A stretch of 7,515 nucleotides of DNA from Bacillota bacterium. Lineage in GTDB: Bacteria > Armatimonadota > Hebobacteria > Hebobacterales > Hebobacteraceae. Position numbers and translations under genes: made by a program. Below the pieces are notes generated by a model. The model was not told the DNA's origin and did not search any database. It saw nothing but the letters and a program-made list of their open reading frames with translations. Location of the stretch: the NCBI GenBank assembly GCA_030668755.1, contig DAOVEW010000034.1:1-7515 (forward strand), given 5' to 3'. Below are positions 1 to 6,019 of this stretch, one piece after another (the stretch's first letter is position 1; the number at the start of each line of letters is the position of its first letter).

Positions 1-1
1 T

Positions 2-301
2 GTGCCCTTTGACAGCGACGTGTGGCGAGTCGAGTGGGCAGGGAAGGAGATTCTCCACTGTCTGTTGAGGGTGCTTGCTCACCGGTATGGGTTGCCCAAT
101 GGCTCCGCAGGACGAACGCCCATCGCCTGGAACTCGATTCCGTCGCGCAAGGAGCGCGACGAGAAGCTCAGGCAGATCGAGGGCACTCTTGCCCCATACC
201 TGATGCAGAGCTTCGTGGGCTATCTTGAGGGCGCAGAAGGGGGGCCTGTCGGAGACGAGTGGCGTCAGCTTGCGGAGCTCGTTCGCAGCGGTGTACCCTA
301 A
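2..301 (+). CDS. C-terminal part of an unrecognised protein (5' end cut by window edge)
   Basis: The frame is open from the left edge to a TAA at 299-301 and gives about 99 residues. A GTG lies at position 2, but no upstream sequence is available to show a ribosome binding site, so this is probably an internal valine of a longer gene. The visible part is a soluble, charged, mostly helical-looking polypeptide rich in Trp, Glu and Arg (for example VWRVEWAGKEI near the start and DEWRQLAELVRSGV at the end). There is no signal peptide, membrane segment or metal-binding motif. I do not recognise the family. It ends 86 bp before the tRNA gene, and I see no clear terminator between them. Codon use looks like that of the rest of the window. 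Confidence 0.5.
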   Translation: MPFDSDVWRVEWAGKEILHCLLRVLAHRYGLPNGSAGRTPIAWNSIPSRKERDEKLRQIEGTLAPYLMQSFVGYLEGAEGGPVGDEWRQLAELVRSGVP

Positions 302-387
302 GCCGTCGGGCCATGGCGGAACAGAGAGGTCGCAGATGGCCGCGGTTTGCTCTGCACAGGGCTTCGGCGTAGCGTCGGATGACGAGT

Positions 388-463
388 GGGGGCTTAGCTC
401 AGTTGGGAGAGCGCCTGCTTTGCACGCAGGAGGTCAGGGGTTCGAGTCCCCTAGCCTCCACCA
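388..463 (+). tRNA. tRNA-Ala, anticodon UGC, CCA encoded
   Basis: All arms of the cloverleaf can be drawn. The acceptor pairs GGGGGCT (388-394) with AGCCTCC (453-459) and contains the G3:U70 wobble that is the identity signal for alanyl-tRNA synthetase. The D-arm is GCTC/GAGC around AGTTGGGA (397-412). The anticodon stem is CCTGC/GCAGG (414-418/426-430) with loop TTTGCAC, giving anticodon TGC at 421-423, which reads GCA and related alanine codons. The T-arm is AGGGG/CCCCT with loop TTCGAGT (436-452). The discriminator is A460 and CCA is encoded at 461-463. I find no convincing -35/-10 pair in the 86 bp upstream. The last part of the gene (441-461) is exactly repeated at 782-802, beyond the adjacent GIY-YIG gene. 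Confidence 0.98.
441..461 (+). repeat. Left copy of 21-bp direct repeat: tRNA-Ala T-loop to first C of CCA
   Basis: This stretch covers the T-loop, the 3' strand of the T-stem, the 3' strand of the acceptor, the discriminator base and the first C of CCA. It is identical over 21 bp to 782-802. Identity breaks at 440 (G here, A at 781) and at 462 (C here, T at 803). The offset is 341 bp. Such attL/attR-like duplications of tRNA 3' ends are the classic mark of an element that inserted into a tRNA gene and restored it. Confidence 0.9.
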
Positions 464-476
464 TTCTTGCCTGACC

Positions 477-743
477 ATGGCAGTCACCGTCTACGTAATC
501 AGGAGCGCAAGCAACGCCCGGCGCTACGTTGGGATCACCAATGACCTGCCGCGACGACTTCGCGAGCACCGGTCGAAATCCACGAAGGCTGGTCAGTTCG
601 TTGGTCGCTTCGAGCTCATCTACCGCGAGAGCTTTCCCGACCACAGTTCTGCGCGCAGCCGAGAGCGATTCCTGAAGAGCGGCCGGGGCCGCCAGTGGCT
701 TGACCGCCTGGAGAATCCGCCGCGGCCCGCCCGAGGCGGGTGA
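477..743 (+). CDS. Small stand-alone GIY-YIG endonuclease, candidate tRNA-targeting homing nuclease
   Basis: This 88-residue protein is a single GIY-YIG domain of the small UPF0213/YhbQ-like type, whose members are often misnamed UvrC-like. Visible family residues are VYV (5-7) for GIY, YVG (17-19) for YIG, arginines 26/27 and His31 on the following helix, and Glu63, the expected metal ligand, in ARSRERFLKSGRGR. The tail ENPPRPARGG is disordered-looking. The domain is known to cut DNA with one divalent metal; the target here is inferred. The ATG at 477 starts exactly at the domain and lies 13 nt after the tRNA CCA with no Shine-Dalgarno sequence. The frame stays open upstream through the whole tRNA to about 225, but that extension is only translated tRNA. 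Tight linkage to the tRNA and to a second copy of its 3' end suggests the gene is cargo and possibly mover of a tiny cassette. Alternative: an inert passenger of another mobilisation event. Confidence 0.85.
   Translation: MAVTVYVIRSASNARRYVGITNDLPRRLREHRSKSTKAGQFVGRFELIYRESFPDHSSARSRERFLKSGRGRQWLDRLENPPRPARGG
726..740 (+). repeat. Perfect 6-bp stem hairpin at the end of the GIY-YIG gene
   Basis: CCCGCC (726-731) and GGCGGG (735-740) pair perfectly around a CGA triloop. The hairpin lies in the last codons of the nuclease gene, directly before its TGA at 741-743. No T-run follows, so it is not a normal intrinsic terminator. With the hairpin at 767-781 it makes two six-pair, three-base-loop hairpins near the right end of the cassette. 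They could be DNA recognition structures or simply GC-rich coding sequence. Confidence 0.5.
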
Positions 744-757
744 AGCTGCGCCCACAC

Positions 758-793
758 AGGGGCTTGTGCGCCTCCGGCGCATTCGAGTCCCCT
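758..793 (+). repeat. Interrupted T-arm-like structure at the cassette right boundary
   Basis: AGGGG (758-762) and CCCCT (789-793) are the same two strands that form the T-stem of the intact tRNA at 436-440 and 448-452. Here they are separated by an extra 19 bases before the TTCGAGT loop sequence. The extra bases hold a perfect hairpin, TGCGCC (767-772) / GGCGCA (776-781), with a TCC loop. Further pairing of CTTG (763-766) with CGAG (784-787) is possible with one T.G wobble. The whole 36-base segment can thus fold into one long stem that includes the start of the repeated tRNA sequence. The left AGGGG is only five bases and could match by chance. Confidence 0.45.
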
Positions 794-802
794 AGCCTCC
801 AC
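782..802 (+). repeat. Right copy of 21-bp direct repeat: displaced tRNA-Ala 3' end
   Basis: This is an exact 21-bp match to 441-461. It runs from the T-loop through the acceptor strand to the discriminator A801 and one following C, after which the sequence diverges (T803), so no CCA is encoded here. No tRNA 5' half precedes it, so it cannot be a working tRNA gene. It is best read as the original tRNA end pushed downstream when the GIY-YIG unit entered, or as the right attachment site of that unit. Confidence 0.88.
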
Positions 803-939
803 TTCCTCTTGATCCGGATCCGCGCGGAGGCAGCAGACGAGCGGTCAGAAGTGTTCCCCCTCACTTGTCCTGTGACCATACCTGGCCACGGCCCGCGCAG
901 ACTGTGGCACATGTGCGGGATGGAACAAGCCGGAGTGGG

Positions 940-945
940 TATAAT
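940..945 (+). promoter_or_regulatory. Consensus -10 box upstream of the inverted-repeat element
   Basis: TATAAT is a perfect match to the housekeeping -10 hexamer, which is conspicuous in such GC-rich DNA. No good TTGACA-like hexamer lies 16-18 bp upstream: the base group at the right distance is GGGATG. The T936-G937 pair is one base too far upstream for a standard extended -10. A 10-bp palindrome (907-916) sits just before the -35 position and could be an operator. If used, transcription would start near 952, about 15 nt before the 967-1042 inverted repeat. Confidence 0.4.
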
Positions 946-966
946 CGCGGCGAGAACTGAATACGG

Positions 967-1042
967 AGCCAAGTCCGGCCCTGGGAATCGTGCTGAGTGG
1001 GCGTTACATTCTCAATGTTGAGCACCGGGGCCGGACTTGGCT
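967..1042 (+). repeat. Perfect 15-bp inverted repeat; candidate structured small RNA or leader element
   Basis: AGCCAAGTCCGGCCC (967-981) is the exact reverse complement of 1028-1042, with 46 bases between. The interior can pair further: GTGC (990-993) with GCAC (1022-1025), and TGAG (994-997) with CTCA (1011-1014), leaving a 13-base apical loop. CTCAA/TTGAG (1011-1015/1018-1022) is an alternative local hairpin that would compete. The sequence after the stem is TCTCTT, only mildly T-rich, so terminator function is possible but weak. The element lies just downstream of a TATAAT box, which fits a structured RNA of roughly 95 nt starting near 952, or a 5' leader of sod. No target-site duplication flanks it, so there is no positive sign of a MITE. 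The inverted repeat is certain; its function is not. Confidence 0.55.
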
Positions 1043-1094
1043 TCTCTTGAGGCCCTCGGTGCAGGCCTCGTCTTGTCCTCTTGGGGGCAATGCC

Positions 1095-1123
1095 TTAACC
1101 CTCGTACTGCTTCGTTGCATAAA
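1095..1123 (+). promoter_or_regulatory. Weak candidate promoter for sod
   Basis: TTAACC (1095-1100) and CATAAA (1118-1123) are separated by 17 bp, and each matches four of six consensus bases. This is the best-spaced pair I see between the inverted repeat and the SOD start, and it would give a leader of about 175 nt containing the UUCG hairpin. It is weak evidence, and the TATAAT at 940-945 could drive sod instead. Confidence 0.25.
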
Positions 1124-1263
1124 CCCAGGGATCTCCATGTCGTCACAAGCAGCCCGATCGCCCGTCTCGACGCGCCTCTGCGTGTGTGGTCGTGGTCGTA
1201 CAAAGCCCCGGCGGTTGTTCCCGTGCCCGGCAGGAAGACCTCCCTCCTCTGACAAGAGAGTGC

Positions 1264-1279
1264 AGGTCCTTCGGGACCT
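1264..1279 (+). promoter_or_regulatory. C(UUCG)G tetraloop hairpin in the sod leader
   Basis: AGGTCC (1264-1269) and GGACCT (1274-1279) form a perfect six-pair stem closed by the exceptionally stable C(UUCG)G tetraloop. It ends 28 nt before the ATG at 1308. Only AAAC follows, not a T-run, so it is not a terminator. It may stabilise the sod transcript or affect initiation at the upstream start, which lacks a good Shine-Dalgarno sequence. Confidence 0.45.
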
Positions 1280-1307
1280 AAACCACACCGAGAAGACTCC
1301 GGGCCGA

Positions 1308-2018
<711 letters not shown>

Positions 2019-2042
2019 TCACGCGAGGAGCTTGGCCAGGCG

Positions 2043-2074
2043 AGAGGAGGGCGCCGGGAGGCGCCCTCCTCTTT
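2043..2074 (+). terminator. Strong intrinsic terminator of sod
   Basis: AGAGGAGGGCGCC (2043-2055) pairs without mismatch with 2060-2072 (13 bp) around a GGGA loop, followed by a short TTT. It begins 24 nt after the sod stop. It sits in the 76-bp gap between two converging genes, so it should end sod transcription before it runs into the opposing operon. On the minus strand no T-run follows the stem, so it is a poorer terminator for the operon, although the stem might still act. Confidence 0.85.
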
Positions 2075-2094
2075 CGGCCATCTGCGGAGTGCGA

Positions 2095-3843
2095 TCAGGG
2101 GGCCGCTGCCCGGAGCACGCGGGTTAGGAGATCCGCGAGCTCCGCGCGCGCGGCGAACAGCGCGTCGGGGTCTTGACACCAGTCAGTGAAGCTTCGCACT
2201 ACGGACTGGCGATCGAGCCATTCTCTGGCCTCGGCCGCCAGTTCTGCATCGGACCCGGTGGCATCGAGAATTTGGATGCCCCTTTCCAGCAGCCACATGT
2301 ACTCGTAGTCCTCGAGGCCGTCGCGGAGAGCCTCGAGCCGGATGGAGGAGAGGGCGGTGCCGTCGGGCCCGGGGTAGATGAGGTGGCCGTCGCCATTATA
2401 CTCGTTGTGCCCGCCGCTCCAGTCTTCGACGAAGTTCGCGGCCGCCCAGGGACGATTCGGCCACTTCTCGTCAGGGCTCTTGCCCTCGAGGTTGCTCTCT
2501 CCCCACCAGTTCGCGCTCCAGTAGAGGAAGCCCTCTATGTCGTGCCTCCAATAGAGCCAAGGGAGGATGCGACAGTCTATCAGCGGGTAGTCGATGAAGA
2601 TGTTCGGATAGGGGTGTCGCACATCGCAGGCGACGTACATCCAGAGCGTCCTGTTCTCGCGGTGCCAGCGTTCGATGTTGGCTGTTGCCTCCGCACCACC
2701 GCGCGCGATGTTGAGCATATGGAGGCCCCAAATATCGACGTGGCCCTGGCACTTATCGACGAGCGGGCCGGTTACTGGCCCGTCCAGCCGGCCCAGCAGC
2801 GAAGGCTGGGCGCGCTGGATCGTCTGCAGTTCCTTCAGCACCTGCTCCGCGTATTCGTCGCGCGGTTCGTCCCAGACCATCACGAAGGCGCGCTCGCGCC
2901 AGCCACGCTCGTCGAGGTGTCCTGCAAAGTCGCTCAGATAGGCAACGATGCGGTCCTGCTCCTCCGGCGTAAGGTCCGGCCCCTTGTCCAGGAAGCCAGG
3001 CAGACGTGCCGCCTGGAAGGCGGTGAGACCGCGGGCGAAGCAGTACTCCAGCCGCCGGTCGAATGCCTGGTAGTCGAACGGCGGAGTGGCGCGGCCGTCT
3101 ATGACGGCCTGCACGCCCACGTCGAGGGGATCACCCAGGTCGTCGCTGCTCAGGCGGTGGGCGAAGAGCATATCCCAGTAGCTGCGGAGCGTCGCCTGAG
3201 AGACAGGCTCTTGGTTGTAGAAGCGCGCGAGCACGTGCGGGTAGATTGCGATGGCGGAGGGCAGCGGCGGTGTTGTGCCGAGCCTGAAGCCCCATACGGT
3301 GAGCTCAACCTGCACTTCCTCTGCAGGAACGCCTTCCGTGCACACGCGGACGGTGCCCGTGTACCGGCCCGGCAAGGCCGATGCGGGCACATGGATTGTG
3401 ATCCAGAAGGGCTGTCTCTCGTCGGCGGCGACATCCACGGGACCCGGAGGCAGAAGGGGGTCGGGCCACCAGCCGACGCGATCTACCTCGTAGACAGGGC
3501 GCTGTGTCTGCACATACCCCACGGGGTTGACGCGGGCCCTCCCGGCGGGGATCACGGCATTTCCATCGTGGCTGCGAAGATCGGAGACCTCGACCGTGAC
3601 GGCCCGAAGGGGCCGCTCCGCAGCGACGACGACTTGAAACGATTCTCTCTCGTGCCTACACGCGCTGATGCGCGCCGGTCCCCCCAGCAGCGAGCGCTCC
3701 TGGGGCTCCGGCTGGCGGAAGACCTTTGTGAGACTGTCAGCGACGAACACCTCCATATTGCATGTCCTTTCCTGTGCGACGCATTGAGCCGCTATCGCAA
3801 CGCACAGCCCGACGGTGAGAAGTGCAACCGGCCGGTGAGGCAT
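2095..3843 (-). CDS. Secreted DUF4091 / GH123-like glycoside hydrolase
   Basis: From the ATG at 3843 this is 582 residues. The N-terminus (MPHRPVALLTVGLCVAIAA...CVA|QE) is a Sec signal peptide with likely cleavage after Ala23. Residues ~30-190 are a beta-rich N-terminal domain like that of GH123 proteins. Residues ~195-540 match the DUF4091/GH123 catalytic domain (TIM barrel). The Asp-Glu pair in VMVWDEPRDEY (325-326) is where GH123 enzymes place the residues for substrate-assisted cleavage of beta-N-acetylgalactosaminides. SSIRLEALRDGLEDYEYMWLLE near the C-terminus is the hallmark DUF4091 block. Many aromatic residues (WLYWRHDIEGFLYWSANWW) could line a sugar site. The substrate is not known; GH123 activity on GalNAc is established for only a few members. 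An upstream GTG at 3867 would add eight residues before the signal, which is less likely. The gene starts 42 nt after the IorB-like gene and is probably in its operon. Confidence 0.85.
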   Translation of the reverse strand: MPHRPVALLTVGLCVAIAAQCVAQERTCNMEVFVADSLTKVFRQPEPQERSLLGGPARISACRHERESFQVVVAAERPLRAVTVEVSDLRSHDGNAVIPAGRARVNPVGYVQTQRPVYEVDRVGWWPDPLLPPGPVDVAADERQPFWITIHVPASALPGRYTGTVRVCTEGVPAEEVQVELTVWGFRLGTTPPLPSAIAIYPHVLARFYNQEPVSQATLRSYWDMLFAHRLSSDDLGDPLDVGVQAVIDGRATPPFDYQAFDRRLEYCFARGLTAFQAARLPGFLDKGPDLTPEEQDRIVAYLSDFAGHLDERGWRERAFVMVWDEPRDEYAEQVLKELQTIQRAQPSLLGRLDGPVTGPLVDKCQGHVDIWGLHMLNIARGGAEATANIERWHRENRTLWMYVACDVRHPYPNIFIDYPLIDCRILPWLYWRHDIEGFLYWSANWWGESNLEGKSPDEKWPNRPWAAANFVEDWSGGHNEYNGDGHLIYPGPDGTALSSIRLEALRDGLEDYEYMWLLERGIQILDATGSDAELAAEAREWLDRQSVVRSFTDWCQDPDALFAARAELADLLTRVLRAAAP

Positions 3844-3885
3844 GTGCTTCAATCTACACCGATCCACGGCGGGAAGCTCGCACGC

Positions 3886-6006
3886 TCATCTGTTGGCGGC
3901 GGCGCGAATGCTGGCAGGAGGAAGGGGAAGCTCGCGCACGCGCGCGCCCACTGCATCGAAGACGGCGTTCGCGACGGCCGCCGGGATCGCATAGAGGGCA
4001 GGCGTCCCATCGCCGTTCGGCGGAAGATCGCGACTTGCCGGCAACAGTATGTCGATCCTGGGGACATCGCGGAACGTGAGAATGGGGTAGGAGGCGAAGC
4101 TGCGCGTGAGGACGCGTCCCTGCTCGTAGCGCACGGCCTCGCGCAGCGTGAAGCCCAGACCCATGACCACGGCGCCTTCGATCTGGTTTCTGAGGTTGTC
4201 GGGGTTCACGACGAGCCCACTGTCCTGTGCGACCACGACGCGGCGCACGCAGACCTGCCCGGAGAGGCGCTCCACTTCCACCTCCGCGATCTCGGCGACA
4301 CAGCTGCCGCCGTCCCGCGCACAGGCAAAGCCGACGCCCAGTCCGGTGGGAGGGCGATGGACCCGCCAGCCGTAGCGCTCAGCCACGGCCTGGATAGCAC
4401 GGATCATCCTACGGTCGGAGAGGTGACGAAGCCGGAAATCTATGGGGTCCTCGCCCAGTTCACTGGCGATGTGGTCGAGGTGAACCTCGCGGGCAAAGGC
4501 GTTGGCGGGACCGCCCGCGCCGCGCCACGGGCCCTGCCGCAGCGCAGCATTACACCGGTACGAGCGCAGTCGCCGGTGCGGAAAGCCGTATGGGGGCCAG
4601 GCACCGCGGGCGCCGCAGTTGAAGACGTCGCAGTCCCATGCGATGATTCCCCCGGTCTCGCCGACACCACATCGCACGTCGATGAGGGCGGCCGGCCGGA
4701 AGTAGTTCCAGGTCAGCTCCTCTTCGCGGCTCTGCGTCAGCATGACGGGCCGGCCCACTGCGCGCGCAAGCCGGGCGGCTTGCACGGATATCTCCGGCCC
4801 ATCTTTTCCTCCGAAGGCGCCCCCGACAGCGGTCGTGATGACGCGCACTTGGCTCGCCCGCAAGCCGAGAGCTTCTGCGACCCCTTCTCGGTGGGCAAAG
4901 GGACGCTCCGTGCTGGCATACACGACAACAGTAGCCCCCTCTGTAGTTGCCACGGCGCCATGGGGCTCGATCGGGGCATGGGCGATGAAGGCCGCGCGGT
5001 AGCTGGCGCTGTAGCCCCGGCGCGCTCCCGCGAGCGCGGCCTCGACGTCGCCCTGCTGCCGCGCGGGCTCGGCAAGCTCGGCGCTCGCCCTCAGGCCCTG
5101 GTAGAGTGTGGACATCTCCGGATGCGCCCCCTCCTCCCAGGTGGCCTGGATGTGGCGAGTCGCCTTCTCCGCGAGGTTCGGCCGAGAGGCGACGACCGCG
5201 ATGAGATCTCCCTCGTGGACGACTGCGATGACTCCCGGCTGGGCCGACGCAGCGCGCGTATCGGCCCGCACGAGGCGCGCGCCGAGACACGGAGGGCGGA
5301 GAAGCTTTGCGTAGGCCATGTTGGGCAGCAGCACGTCGCCCACGTATCGTGCCTGCCCGCGAACGATGGCGGGACCATCCAGCCGCGCGATGGACTCACC
5401 GATGATCTGATGCTCACTCGGTGGTGTGAGCGGTGTCGGCCGGCCGAGCCTGCGAACGAACCTGCGCCCGCCGATCAGCTCCCCTATGGACACCGCGGTC
5501 CCAGGCCGGGGGAGCAGCACCACCTGCCCGCCATCGAGCTTCACCAGCTCCCGCGAGACATCCCACTTCTCGGCGGCCATCGCCGCAAGAAGCTCCCGGG
5601 CCTCGGCGGCCGCCGCGCGGACCCGCATTCCCACCGCCGAAAGCGTGGGCTGGTCCGGGTCGGGTGCCAGACGCGGCGCCCTCGCAGTGTCGCCGAGCAC
5701 GACCTCCACGCAGGAAACCGGCGCGCGAAGCTCCTCGGCCGCCATCTGCGCCAGCGAGGTGCGGAGCCCCTGACCGACCTCGGGGGCGGGAGCGAAGATG
5801 GTGACGCGGCCGTCCGGCTGTATTCGGAGCCAAGCGTTCAGGTCTTCGGCCGAGTCCGGGCCCGGCTGCCCCTCGGTGCCGGGCTCGGCCGCCGGCGCCA
5901 GCGCGAAGAGGACTATGACCCCGCCCGTGAGTCGTAGGAACTCCCGCCGCGTCATGCCGGCGCGGTTGATGGGGACCTCCCGCTGCTGGCCGACGTCCTC
6001 GCTCAT
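3886..6006 (-). CDS. IorB-like molybdopterin-binding subunit of a Tat-exported molybdenum hydroxylase
   Basis: This 706-residue protein is the large subunit of the isoquinoline 1-oxidoreductase/aldehyde dehydrogenase branch of the xanthine dehydrogenase family. A Tat signal (TRREFLRL, 19-26, then GGVIVLFALAPAA) marks export of the folded, cofactor-loaded complex. EVGQGLRTSLAQMAAEEL (76-93) is the first IorB-type block. Molybdopterin-contact motifs follow: HAPIEPHGAVA (343-353), GGAFGGK (395-401), RGAGGPANAF (495-504) and ELGEDPIDFRL (516-526). The C-terminal block PAAVANAVFDAVGARVRELP is typical. The preceding GxGEP motif, which holds the catalytic base glutamate, reads GDGTP (665-669), with Thr668 in the Glu position. 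The substrate is unknown; the family oxidises N-heterocycles and aldehydes. The start at 6006 has GGGAG four bases upstream; Met18 is an alternative start. It begins 13 nt after the [2Fe-2S] subunit stop, implying coupled expression. Confidence 0.9.
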   Translation of the reverse strand: MSEDVGQQREVPINRAGMTRREFLRLTGGVIVLFALAPAAEPGTEGQPGPDSAEDLNAWLRIQPDGRVTIFAPAPEVGQGLRTSLAQMAAEELRAPVSCVEVVLGDTARAPRLAPDPDQPTLSAVGMRVRAAAAEARELLAAMAAEKWDVSRELVKLDGGQVVLLPRPGTAVSIGELIGGRRFVRRLGRPTPLTPPSEHQIIGESIARLDGPAIVRGQARYVGDVLLPNMAYAKLLRPPCLGARLVRADTRAASAQPGVIAVVHEGDLIAVVASRPNLAEKATRHIQATWEEGAHPEMSTLYQGLRASAELAEPARQQGDVEAALAGARRGYSASYRAAFIAHAPIEPHGAVATTEGATVVVYASTERPFAHREGVAEALGLRASQVRVITTAVGGAFGGKDGPEISVQAARLARAVGRPVMLTQSREEELTWNYFRPAALIDVRCGVGETGGIIAWDCDVFNCGARGAWPPYGFPHRRLRSYRCNAALRQGPWRGAGGPANAFAREVHLDHIASELGEDPIDFRLRHLSDRRMIRAIQAVAERYGWRVHRPPTGLGVGFACARDGGSCVAEIAEVEVERLSGQVCVRRVVVAQDSGLVVNPDNLRNQIEGAVVMGLGFTLREAVRYEQGRVLTRSFASYPILTFRDVPRIDILLPASRDLPPNGDGTPALYAIPAAVANAVFDAVGARVRELPLPPASIRAAANR

Positions 6007-6019
6007 CCCGCTCCCTTCT

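Larger units (their letters stand above)
803..1307. other. Non-coding region between the tRNA cassette and sod
   Basis: I find no convincing protein gene in these ~505 bp. Short open frames exist, but they lack ribosome binding sites and recognisable sequence. The frame upstream of the SOD start is open but reads as Arg/Pro/Cys-rich non-protein-like sequence. The region does hold two adjoining palindromes, GATCCGGATC (811-820) and CCGCGCGG (820-827), a palindrome GCACATGTGC (907-916), a TATAAT box (940-945), a long perfect inverted repeat (967-1042), a weak promoter-like pair (1095-1123) and a UUCG hairpin (1264-1279). Its role is most likely regulatory, possibly with a small RNA gene. Confidence 0.6.

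Noticed and set aside
347..375. TTGCTC/TAGCGT pair as a promoter for tRNA-Ala
   Set aside because: The spacing of 17 bp is right, but each hexamer matches only three of six consensus bases, which is expected by chance.
225..476. N-terminal extension of the GIY-YIG protein through the tRNA
   Set aside because: The added residues are translated tRNA-Ala and upstream sequence. The GIY-YIG domain begins precisely at the ATG at 477.
740..1021. Open frame starting at the GIY-YIG stop and reading through the right tRNA repeat
   Set aside because: The residues FESPSLH in it are only the translated tRNA 3' end. The rest crosses the promoter and inverted repeat and is not protein-like.
967..1042. Inverted repeat as a MITE with terminal inverted repeats
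   Set aside because: The flanks (ATACGG and TCTCTT) show no target-site duplication, and no second copy is in the window. Not excluded without a genome-wide search.
990..1307. Longer N-terminus for the SOD protein
   Set aside because: The upstream frame is open, but it is rich in Arg, Pro and Cys and would put the twin-arginine signal in the middle of the protein. The ATG at 1308 places it at the N-terminus as expected.
2173..5937. A 1,254-codon stop-free frame on the plus strand opposite the hydrolase and IorB-like genes
   Set aside because: Its triplets coincide exactly with the codons of both minus-strand genes, so a stop could arise only from sense TTA, CTA or TCA codons, which this GC-rich genome avoids. 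The frame ends at a TAG that is a sense CTA of the IorB-like gene. The predicted protein is low-complexity and resembles nothing, while both minus-strand products have clear family motifs.
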